From Arenicola marina (taxonomy: Eukaryota; Annelida; Polychaeta; Arenicolidae), in the NCBI GenBank assembly GCA_964019135.1, contig OZ025249.1, positions 32,935,759-32,999,758 of the forward strand: a DNA stretch of 64,000 bases, written 5' to 3'. The notes beneath the pieces are model-generated. The model did no database searches. It saw only the letters and a program-made list of their open reading frames with translations, and was not told the origin of the DNA. Shown in pieces: positions 22,451-32,570 of this stretch. The first letter of the stretch is position 1. Every line of letters starts with the position of its first letter. Made by a program: the position numbers and the translations under genes.

Positions 22451-24317
22451 GGGAGGGCTCTGGGCGCTGGATGTCGATAATGCAACGTGTCTGGTCTACA
22501 TATAATCTATTGATGTTTGCTGTATATGATGTGCGCCAATGAGGCTTTATACTGTTGTTGTTGTTGATTATGACCTTCGGTATGTAACGTCGCTTCGGTG
22601 TTTAGTTGTGCACAGACGTGGGTCCAAACCCGACCATTTTACTGCTGGTTACTCTGGTTAATTAAGGTGTGTGAGTTCGTGTTGCCAGGTGAGATGTCAA
22701 AACACGTGTGGAGACAGGGGGAGAGAAGGTATATGACAAGGGGGCAGGGATGTGCCGGGGGGGGGGGGAGGTGGCGGACTGCATCGGGTGGAAGGTTGTT
22801 GATAACCACGGGGGTGATCCAGATCTTGGAGAGAGATGGGGGTGGGTGAGGGGGGGTGGGCGGGATGAGGTAAGGAGGCTGACATTGAGTTGCGTCTCAT
22901 GGACGGCTGCTCAGTATACTTGAGTTCTGGAGGCAGGGAGGCAATTAGTATACCGACGTCCAGCGTCCCTGCACTTCTGGGGGTGGGGCGGGGCCGGCAT
23001 AGCTACCAGGCACGCGTATCTCTTAGCCCATCGCCAGTCCTGGAAACAACTACCCACTACCCAGGTGATTTCGAGGGATGGGTCAGGAGCCAGAAGGTGC
23101 TCATGTCTAATAGCTATGCCCCCCCCCCTCCCCCCACACCACACACACGTAATCACCCTTTTATTCCGCTCACTCTCAGATACGCATCATAACGCTGATA
23201 TTGCCTGAATATAAAGATGGCCAAGATCAGATAATATATTCGAAACATCAGCAACAAAATGAACAAAACTCGTTACTGCAATGGTCGAAAAAATAGGCTG
23301 TTCTAAGACCAACACTTGGAAAACGTACCGTTATGTCATGACGTAACTTGGGCAGACGACATTTTTATAACTCTCTCTCTCTCTCTCTCCGTCTGTCCCT
23401 CCGTCTCCCCCCACCCCCCCACACGCTCCTTCACTACGTCCCTTCCTCTCCCTCGCCCTCTCTCTCTCTCTCTACGCTGTGCTTTATGACGGTAATTCGC
23501 CCAAAATGTGATTGATTATAGGTTCGTGGAAATACGTGACGTAGGCAGCGTTGCGCCCCCCCCCCCCCCCGCATGCCGCATCCTCCCCTCCCCCACGCCC
23601 CGCCACGCCCCCCCACACCCTGGTTGCTATAACTGGGGATTACAACTCCTGAGTCTCGCCATCCAGCCAAACTACCGCCAGCCGCTCCTTCGCCTTCCGC
23701 CGTAAAAATATCGTAAAAGGTGGCAGACGGAATTGGCTTGTCTCCTGCCCAAGAAATCACACGTTAACCTCCTACGACGGCTTGCCATGGCATACTGACA
23801 TCCCCTTATTAATCGCCCCTCCCCCCCCCCTCCCGCCCCACCCTCGCCCCCACTACACTCCCTCCAGAATCCCTCGCCGCACCCATACGTGTAGATAAAA
23901 TGTAATTTTTTTCCTGGTGGGTAGCCGTAGACTGGGTGCCGCAGCGGCTAATGCTGAGGTTAGGTACACTGTAAGATTCCGGGGTACTGAGGGGGGTCGT
24001 GGTGTCACCCTAAACACAGATACTACAGCGACAGCTAGGGCTTCAACAGGGTGTGACATTAGTGCGAATTAAAGCGACCATGTCAAAGATTAATAATTAC
24101 TTTACCTTTGCCTTACGTACGTCCCAACCCAAATTTCTACGCGGAGATCGAAACCACTCACAACACAGACGTCGATGCATTACCCACCAAACAAGCGGTA
24201 ATATGGATAGGTGCTACCTAAAAAAAGCGAGCGTATATTTATTAATTCCGATATTCCTAGGGGATACATCTAGATTAGTATTCAAAATTAATCTCATTTC
24301 CGCTTGCCATAAAGAAT
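22451..24317. other. Stretch without recognisable gene
   Basis: Mostly unique, with poly-G/poly-C tracts at about 22757, 23118, 23556 and 23819 and (CT)n runs at 23372-23396 and 23456-23473. No coding domain found. Confidence 0.4.
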
Positions 24318-24480
24318 AGCTTTGGCGGGATGACGTATACCATGCACATGCTTCTCATTCGGTTGCTTAGGAACTACCATTGTGACGTCATGTTTATAAC
24401 ATTTTGACGTCACAACTACTCACTATGACAGCAGCCGATGGGCGGTCACCAAGAGCGCTTTGCTTGGCAACAGACATGTA
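24318..24480. promoter_or_regulatory. Cluster of promoter-type motifs around a CRE palindrome
   Basis: Within 165 bp there are an E2F-like TTTGGCGGGA (24321), a TGACGTA half site (24331), an X-box-like GGTTGCTTAGGAAC (24361), two full CREs TGACGTCA (24383-24390 and 24405-24412), GGGCGG (24441) and an NF1-like TTGGCAAC (about 24464). The two CREs sit in a near-perfect palindrome, with arms TTGTGACGTCA and TGACGTCACAA and an ATGTT-TAT-AACAT centre. The motif density suggests a promoter or enhancer, but no flanking gene is identifiable. Confidence 0.4.
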
Positions 24481-26320
24481 GCGCGTCACTTCTAAATTAA
24501 CTTTAATTTGAAGTATACATCCAGTGTTAACATTGAATAATTTATTGGTAAATTTTTTGGGGCCGCTGGTTTAATTATTAAAGACATGACATAATAGGCT
24601 CCGTCCTCTCTTTGCTTGAATATATTTATCTACAGCTGATATTTACTCCGAATCCGAAAACGTCTCATGGGGGCTGTTACGCGAAATGAAAGTCCTAAGC
24701 CTATGGTTGAAATGGACTTTGAATATGCATGCATGTTACCTTAAGAGCTGGCTCGCGCTCGCTATTATCAGCAACCCCCCCCCCCCCCTCCCCCCCACTC
24801 CCATCACAGCCACAATGCAACCCCAGGGTTAACAGACAAATTAAGAGGCAGCCGGGCGGCTACGTGGCTGGGAGGCTGGCACGACCAGATACATCAGGCA
24901 GGGCACGCCTTCCCAAGGTCAGGTCCATCTCCCACAGCCGGTGTGTGGACCTCTGACGGCCGGGGTCGGTTAACATGTTGCTCGGTGAGGACGCCCTCCC
25001 AAACAAACATATATCGATTGTTGTCGCTGTGTGCGCTCGATAATCCAATGTAACGACGCCTTGCATCGTGTGTAAAAGAACGAGACCGTCTCATCAGGTC
25101 ATCCCCGTCATCCCAAGCATTATCCAATCAAAGTAAAGACCATCAAACCAATCCCAATCAGGCATAAATCGATCAAAGTAAAGCTCAACAATCGAAGGCA
25201 TCAATCAATCAAACTGAAGCGGGTCAAATATGTTCACACCAAAGCCGACAAAACAGAAAAAAGTTATCGAACAAAACCATATGAAACCAGACGGGATCGA
25301 ACCAGACCATACCTTCCCCAGTCAGCCTAAACTATTGCGTTGTGACCCGCATGTGCGCTTGATAAGGTCGTCATAAAACCGGGTTGATTATTTCAAACTT
25401 TCATCGATAAAAGTTGAATCTGCGGTGGGTTTGCCATTATTCTTTGTCATCGACGCATGAAGACCCAAGGAAACAACCATCTGTGCATTCAATGAGCGAG
25501 GCGGGGCGACCGGGGGCTGGTAGCGGGTTTAGTTAGAATACTGCATGCCCACCCACTCCAGCCACTCTGCTAGGCAACGTGTTTCGTGAGGTGGGGACTC
25601 CCTAGTAAAGACACAAACACCCGTCTAGCCGTGGGATAACATATTCTACATCATATTCTCCCCCCCTCCCCGCACTCCCCGCCATATTCTCGCACTATGC
25701 GTTTTACCGCATTTTGCTCCCTCCCCCCCCCCACCTCTCCCCCTCTCCCATGGGTTATCACATTTAAATGAGACCTGAATTACACAAGCTAGACGTGACC
25801 TCTTTAAAAACAGGTACTTATTTCTCGACCAATAATACGCTGGATAGGTTTACTAAGAATGAGGGATGTTATTTTACTACGTTCATTCATTCCTGCTCTT
25901 TCCGAGCTCCGTCTGCCGGGAGATTGACGAGAACTGTGAGGTAACAGCAACAAAGCCACGAGGAGAAGTTGTAAAAAATTGTTGTTGGAAAGTTTTGCCT
26001 GTACGAAAAGTGATCACATTTGTGTGTATTCAATCACTTTGCCGACGGAACTATAAAGGTATGAAGAACAACTTGACACATGGATAAGGACCGTTTATGT
26101 GTGTACTTTTCTGTAATCGCCGCCCGAAGAGTGCACATTTTTTAATCAACGCCAAATTTGAATGTTTACTTCATGGCCCTCCGGCCCGCTCCCCAGAACG
26201 GATAGGCCAGGGAGGGGCATGCAACAGGGCTAAGCCCCGGGCCGCCATGGCAACAAACATAACAAAGGCATATGCCCGTATAACCCCAACATCTTCACTG
26301 ACGTAGACTTTGCGCCTTCC
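24481..26320. other. Stretch without recognisable gene
   Basis: Unique sequence with poly-C tracts near 24775-24790 and 25722 and degenerate ATCAAAGTAAAG motifs at 25125-25225. No gene supported. Confidence 0.4.
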
Positions 26321-28056
26321 TCAGTGACTGATAGACCTGATCCCAGAGGGGGAGCTTCGTCGGGTGGTAACTTCCAAGACACGGGTGTCCCAGTGAGGGG
26401 CAGACCTAACCCAACAGAAGGTGTTTCCTGTGATGCTCAAATATAAGACACGTGTGCAGCTGTCCCAGTGACGGACAGACCTAACCCAACAGAAGGTGTT
26501 TCCTGTGATGCTCAAATATAAGACACGTGTGCAGCTGTCCCAGTGATGGACAGACCTAACCCAACAGAAGGTGTTTCCTGTGATGCTCAAATATAAGACA
26601 CGTGTGCAGCTGTCCCAGTGATGGACAGACCTAACCCAACAGAAGGTGTTTCCTGTGATGCTCAAATATAAGACACGTGTGCAGCTGTCCCAGTGACGGA
26701 CAGACCTAACCCAACAGAAGGTGTTTCCTGTGATGCTCAAATATAAGACACGTGTGCAGCTGTCCCAGTGATGGACAGACCTAACCCAACAGAAGGTGTT
26801 TCCTGTGATGCTCAAATATAAGACACGTGTGCAGCTGTCCCAGTGACGGACAGACCTAACCCAACAGAAGGTGTTTCCTGTGATGCTCAAATATAAGACA
26901 CGTGTGCAGCTGTCCCAGTGATGGACAGACCTAACCCAACAGAAGGTGTTTCCTGTGATGCTCAAATATAAGACACGTGTGCAGCTGTCCCAGTGATGGA
27001 CAGACCTAACCCAACAGAAGGTGTTTCCTGTGATGCTCAAATATAAGACACGTGTGCAGCTGTCGCAGTGATGGACAGACCTAACCCAACAGAAGGTGTT
27101 TCCTGTGATGCTCAAATATAAGACACGTGTGCAGCTGTCCCAGTGATGGACAGACCTAACCCAACAGAAGGTGTTTCCTGTGATGCTCAAATATAAGACA
27201 CGTGTGCAGCTGTCCCAGTGAGGGACAGACCTAACCCAACAGAAGGTGTTTCCTGTGATGCTCAAATATTAGACACGTGTGCAGCTGTCCCAGTGAGGGA
27301 CAGACCTAACCCAACAGAAGGTGTTTCCTGTGATGCTCAAATATAAGACACGTGTGCAGCTGTCCCAGTGAGGGACAGACCTAACCCAACAGAAGGTGTT
27401 TCCTGTGATGCTCAAATATAAGACACGTGTGCAGCTGTCCCAGTGAGGGACAGACCTAACCCAACAGAAGGTGTTTCCTGTGATGCTCAAATATAAGACA
27501 CGTGTGCAGCTGTCCCAGTGATGGACAGACCTAACCCAACAGAAGGTGTTTCCTGTGATGCTCAAATATAAGACACGTGTGCAGCTGTCCCAGTGAGGGA
27601 CAGACCTAACCCAACAGAAGGTGTTTCCTGTGATGCTCAAATATAAGACACGTGTGCAGCTGTCCCAGTGAGGGACAGACCTAACCCAACAGAAGGTGTT
27701 TCCTGTGATGCTCAAATATAAGACACGTGTGCAGCTGTCCCAGTGATGGACAGACCTAACCCAACAGAAGGTCTTTCCTGTGATGCTCAAATATAAGACA
27801 CCTGTGCAGCTGTCCCAGTGAGGGACAGACCTAATCCAACAGAAGGTGTTTCCTGTGATGCTCAAATATAAGACACGTGTGCAGCTGTCCCAGTGAGGGA
27901 CAGACCTAACCCAACAGAATGTGTTTCCTGTGATGCTCAAATATAAGACACGTGTGCAGCTGTCCCAGTGATGGACAGACCTAACCCAACAGAAGGTGTT
28001 TCCTGTGATGCTCAAATATAAGACACGTGTGCAGCTGTCCCAGTGATGGACAGACC
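26321..28056. repeat. 75-bp satellite-like array (about 23 units)
   Basis: Nearly identical 75-bp units carry GTGTTTCCTGTGATGCTCAA, ATATAAGACACGTGTGCAGC and TGTCCCAGTG, preceded by one diverged unit at 26321-26395. Since 75 is divisible by three, the minus strand reads as 25-residue repeats beginning SITGNTFCWVRS across the whole array, interrupted only by one TAA near 27268 where TTA has changed to TAA. The commonest variable base switches one codon between His, Arg and Pro, so changes are not biased toward silent ones. I regard it as a minisatellite, not a gene. Confidence 0.92.
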
Positions 28057-28982
28057 AGACAAAGGCATGGTGCTTCTAGCGAATTAGACCGACTGGCATC
28101 TTACATGCAGGTGAATGGCAGGAAAGTTGACCAGGTTCGTGGCGATGGCCATTGCCTCCTGCATGCAGTACCCATCTGCCTGGACAACCAAGGGATTTCC
28201 ATGACGCACCAACACTAATGTGACAGGATTACTCACGAAGTGAAGGAGCGCGAACATTGTATTATCCGGCGTTGCAATTGGCACCATCTGGAGAGAATGT
28301 CCTACATGGGGTGGAAAACTATCACAAACAATAAACATGGCGGATCTAATCATCACTACCTTATGCAGTCGCGGGAAATTATTACCACAATAATATACCA
28401 ATGCAGAGTTGGCTCAGTCGCAGAACTGTACCTCGACCCTGGCAGACCTGGTACAGTTTCAAAGGGCCATATTCGCGTGTCACTACATGGTGCTGGATCT
28501 GGTGCGCACTGTAATGCTGGTCTGCCGCCTAATCTATTGGAGCAGCATGATAAACCAGTCGCTATGGCGACGAAGGCGCTCAATGCGGCGACTACACCAG
28601 CTTCCTCATCACTTGACAGAGATGAGAATCTTGAGGAAAAACCCTCAAGGGCCGGGACACGACGGCAGCGACGCAGTGACATTCTGATTGACATCCCCGT
28701 AAAACTTTGCTTTCAAAGATAAAAGGACGAAGCAGAAATAAAAAAAGGACGAAAGAACTTGGCTCTAGAAAAAAGACAACTGCGTCTGTACTCAAACGTG
28801 CAAAAGCAAGCAAAAGCAGAAACCATCCCAGTTCGTCTTTGGGCGACAATGAGACCTCTTGTCTTGTGTGTGTAGAGCCATTCTCAAAAAGTCGACCTGG
28901 GGGAGAGTGGTGTCCGTGCAATTCTTGCAAGCAGTTGGCACACGTTGATTGCACACTCGCAGGCCAATTATTTGTGTCGTAA
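28057..28982 (+). pseudogene. Broken OTU-domain / PHD-finger protein, probably transposon-derived
   Basis: The plus strand encodes the OTU cysteine-protease signature GDGHCLLHAV (Asp codon 28144, Cys codon 28153). After an in-frame TAA at 28216-28218 the same frame continues through an OTU-like body (HHLERMSYM, GSVAELYLDPGRP) to SKGHIRVSLHG and AHCNAGLP, where the His codon at 28507 sits at the usual catalytic-His position. A frameshift near 28707 leads to a Lys/Arg-rich segment and a PHD-like finger: CLVC, then CNSC, then H-x2-C at about 28860-28965. The final Cys pair is missing. OTU domains followed by C-terminal PHD fingers occur in some mobile-element proteins, which is the likeliest origin. 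The upstream end is replaced by the 75-bp array. Confidence 0.65.
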
Positions 28983-29884
28983 CAACAAATAGGCTCGTGG
29001 ATAGATATGTTGCAGTTCATGATATCTTGTTTGCTACGACATCTCCTACAGTTTATAGTATAGAAGATACTAAGTTTCATTTTATACACGTTCAATTGGT
29101 GTAGTTGCCTCGTATGATACCTAAGGGGGGAAAATCACCGTTTATCTGGCATTTATATGAGACATTAATAATCTTTTGTGGACTTTCATTAAGATGTGTC
29201 GGGTATGTTTGTTCGGGTCGCCGGTTCATAACGATACAAATTCTTAACGATCTGCTGAGTGACTGAATCAAGCCATGATCGACTCTCACAACTGCTTCCT
29301 ACACAATTTGGTTCCATGCATACAGTTGTACAACGTTCTATGTGGAATTAAACCGCTTGCCATTAGAGCTCAGTGTTGTTACTATTTACCTCAACCTCTA
29401 TTACTACATGCCCCAGCACGGGGTAATTTGTAACACGTTGGCGGCCATTTTAAAGTAGATTTTCAGGTACTTGTGTTTAAATATCCAAATATTACTGACA
29501 CGTAATTTGAAGAAGAAACGTAACATTTAACAAGTTCATATCGCCTGTAGCTTTTACGTTATTTATGAGAATACGAAAAACGTTACAGGCCCCAGTCTCC
29601 TTTACAATGTCCCGTGCTTTGCCGATGAAAACTTGAGGAAGTTTGATGCATAATACTTACCGCATGCACATATATGTCTAGACCAAATCGTTTCTGAGTT
29701 GTGAACGCTCTTTCAACCGATTTCTTAGTTCACATCCTTTAATCCGCGTAGTTGGTCTTAAGCAGTAAACCCATAGGAAGTAAACCATACAAAGATGCAT
29801 GGCCGTTTAGTGCTGCTAAATAAACAGTGAAGTCAAAGACTGAAACACAGCCTGACGATTGAGAGCAATTCAGCGCTGCCTATC
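28983..29884. other. Stretch without recognisable gene
   Basis: Unique AT-rich sequence. No domain-bearing open frame and no clear repeat. Confidence 0.4.
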
Positions 29885-30200
29885 ACTCGCCCAGATTCAC
29901 AGCCATCGGTTTGAACGACATGCTTGGAACGACAACCCGACTGTCGTGCTTCCCCGAGTGTGCGTTTAACGACATGTTTTATGACCGTATCCCGCGTTTT
30001 ATCTCCCGCAATGCCTCTCGGTTTTGCGCTGGAGAACGCGTCGGCGCAATGGCTGCCGTGTCAGACCGGTTCACGTCGCTGGTTCCCCTCACACACAGCC
30101 ATTGTGCACGCAGCGACTGGACTCCAAGAAGATCCCAGCTCTGACACCATTTCACGAAAACTGGTTCTAACCTTAGACACGTTGTGTCTTCGTTAGAATC
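29885..30200 (+). repeat. Diverged extra copy of a module found at 31.15, 44.11 and 49.99 kb
   Basis: About 310 bp align, at roughly three quarters identity by eye, with 31150-31460 and its near-identical partners at 44118-44420 and 49990-50300. Shared blocks include TTTATGACCGTATCCC, GCTGCCGTGTCAGACCGGTT and ACGAAAACTGGTTCTA. One frame keeps YDRIPRFI, NAS and AAVSDRFTS, but substitutions are mixed silent and non-silent, so coding is not established. Confidence 0.7.
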
Positions 30201-31581
30201 AGCACCGAAGGGAAGTACAATGTGGTCATTGTATGAAACATCGAATCAATTGAATGAAGTAAGTTATATCTTGTCTACAATAATACGCCATTAGTATATT
30301 GTAGAAATATACCGCGATCATTATCAGAAACAGTCCATAAACCGTAATATACTGATATGTAGCAAATTATATTCTGCGGCCAATGTATATATAATAATAA
30401 TATGCTACGTGAAAAGAAAGCCGGTCTGCTTCAGGTGGTAAGAACTCTCCGACGAAAGAAGCAGATTTAATTTCTCCGAAAACCCATGGGAAGCCCATCT
30501 AAAAGAAGGATGGGGCGGGGGCGGGGGGGGGGGGCGGTGGGGCGTAAACAGAAAATAAGGAGGTCCATGCGCAATCATCGAGAAAGCTTGCTGGAGGAGT
30601 GTTACATATATCATTCATATCAGTCATTTCATTCTGCCAGGGGGTCACCTTGCCACGCTTGGGTGATGTGAGAAGTCAAACACAAAGATGGTTTGGGGTT
30701 CTAGACCATGTTTTGAGGCACTCATTGACTAAATCATATTACGAAGGAACACATCATATATAATGCATATTGGTCGTATATAGATAGTCCTATTTTGGTC
30801 CTATTTTGAGTCTGTTTTAGACACTTGGGCACCTTGTCTTGCAGATTTTATCCCAAGTTAGTAACGCTCTTGCTCCTATGCTTTGCATGGGAAGACAAAT
30901 GCAAACATATAATCGTACTAAAGTCATTCATATTTGTGACTGCTGTTTCAACAGAGATTTTACTTCACCAACGTATTTTTGATCTTAAGTTACGCAAAAC
31001 ACATCGGAACTACAACAGCTATGCAAAGATGCATTATCTTTCGGTGCGGCTAGAAACGTGGTGAATTAAGTGCAAAAGCGAAATCAAGACCTGACCACTG
31101 ACGAGAAAGCGATCCACCCCTGCCAGTCACCCAAAGATAGGACATGCATAATTCTACCCGGCCGCAACCATCGATTTGAATGATGCCAAGGAAAGTCCGA
31201 CTGTCCGGTTTGCGTTTAACGGCATGCTTTATGACCGTATCCCCCGTTTTATCACCCACAATGCCTCCCGGTGCTGCGCTGGCGAAGGCCTCAGCGCATT
31301 GGCTGCCGTGTCAGACCGGTTCACGTCGCCGGTTCCCCTCGACACTCAGTCATTGTGCACACAGGGACTGGGATCCACGAAAGACATCCCAGCCAGGGCA
31401 CCAGTTCACGAAAACTGGTTCTAGCTAGCCTTGCAAAAGCTGTGTCTTCGTGAGATTCCGTGTTACATTAGGAACAATAATCATCTTTGTTTTGAATTGC
31501 AAATAAATGTACTACATTTTAATATAAGTCCTCTTATTTGAACGTGTATTAATGAACACAAGTCTATGCTAATCCTCGCGG

Positions 31582-31837
31582 GGCCGCCTCGATAGCTCAG
31601 TGGACTAGAGCGCTCGCCTTGAGTGCGTTGGTCACCTGAGAGTCTAGCGGCACGTAGACCGCTGGTTCGAGCCCCTCTGTGGTCATGTCTGTTTGGTCGC
31701 AGGATAAATATCCCCTTCCTTCTTCGCAAAGAGTAGAGGGTTACCCTACATGGCTCAACTCTCCCTTCCTTCTCCCATTGACGCCATATGACCAAAAGTG
31801 GTTAAAGCGTCCTGAGTATACAACCAACCAACCAACC
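31582..31837 (+). mobile_element. Full-length tRNA-derived SINE with target-site duplication (copy 1)
   Basis: 256 bp. The tRNA-like head has an A box TAGCTCAGTGG at 31593-31603 and a B box GGTTCGAGCCC at 31664-31674. An unrelated body follows, and the end is (AACC)n at 31821-31837. It is flanked by ATGCTAATCCTCGCGG (31566-31581) and ATGCTAATCTTCGCGG (31838-31853), a 16-bp duplication with one mismatch. The same SINE and flanks occur in copies 2 and 3, so it was present before the triplication. Confidence 0.9.
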
Positions 31838-32485
31838 ATGCTAATCTTCGCGGCCAGTGTTCTAGAATACGTTTGGGTCATAAATATATTATCAGAAACA
31901 ATTCATACTAATTGCCATGTAGCGAATAATGCAAAAATTACCAAGCTATATTTATATGAATATTAATAATATACACACAATTTCATCAATATATATCAAA
32001 TATGTGAAAACAAGAGCTGGTTAAAAAAAAAAGTAAATGCAAAGAAGGGCCCGGTGTAGATGGTATGAGGGGGTGCCCAATTTGCGTGGGGCGAGCGCTG
32101 CAAAGAAAGAGCTGGGGCGGGCCCGTACCTGTAATGACAAGAAGGCGGGGGGGGGGGGGGGGTGGCACCGCGATATAAGTGCACGATCTCGCTTGTCGAT
32201 GACACTTCACATCAATGTGAAAACCGCCCACCTATCTTTGGCAGTTGGTCGTATGAAGCATTGCTAAAGGTCCCCTATCCAATATTTAAAGGTTTACTGC
32301 CTCTATTGCGCCATAACCTCCCGCTATCAACTTTCCCAAATGCTGACAGATGAGACTCCCACATGCTGACATAAGCGTCTCCCAAAGGCTAACCTACCTA
32401 TACATCCGCCAAGGCGTGGCTTGCCTTTGTTGTCCGATTCCAGTGTGTCTAGACCCAGCAGACATCACATCAGAACAGACCCGAA

Positions 32486-32537
32486 CCATACCCACCAGGG
32501 GACTACCCGAGCCATACCCACCAGGGGACTACCCGAC
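32486..32537. repeat. 26-bp minisatellite, 2 units (copy 1)
   Basis: Two units containing CATACCCACCAGGGGACTAC, directly before the 50-bp satellite. Copies 2 and 3 have four and five units at the same place. Confidence 0.85.
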
Positions 32538-32570
32538 CCTTATTGAAGTTGAGCATATTGTGCCGCTCTA

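Noticed and set aside
26321..28015. Repeat-protein genes of 314 and 248 codons on the minus strand
   Set aside because: The frame exists because the period is 75 bp. The commonest variants change an amino acid, there is an internal stop, and no start or signal sequence is visible.
30825..31064. 79-codon frame repeated exactly in all three composite copies (31.0, 43.9 and 49.8 kb)
   Set aside because: Its conservation is explained by the recent duplication; it has no ATG start of its own in that frame (a TTG was used) and no recognisable domain.
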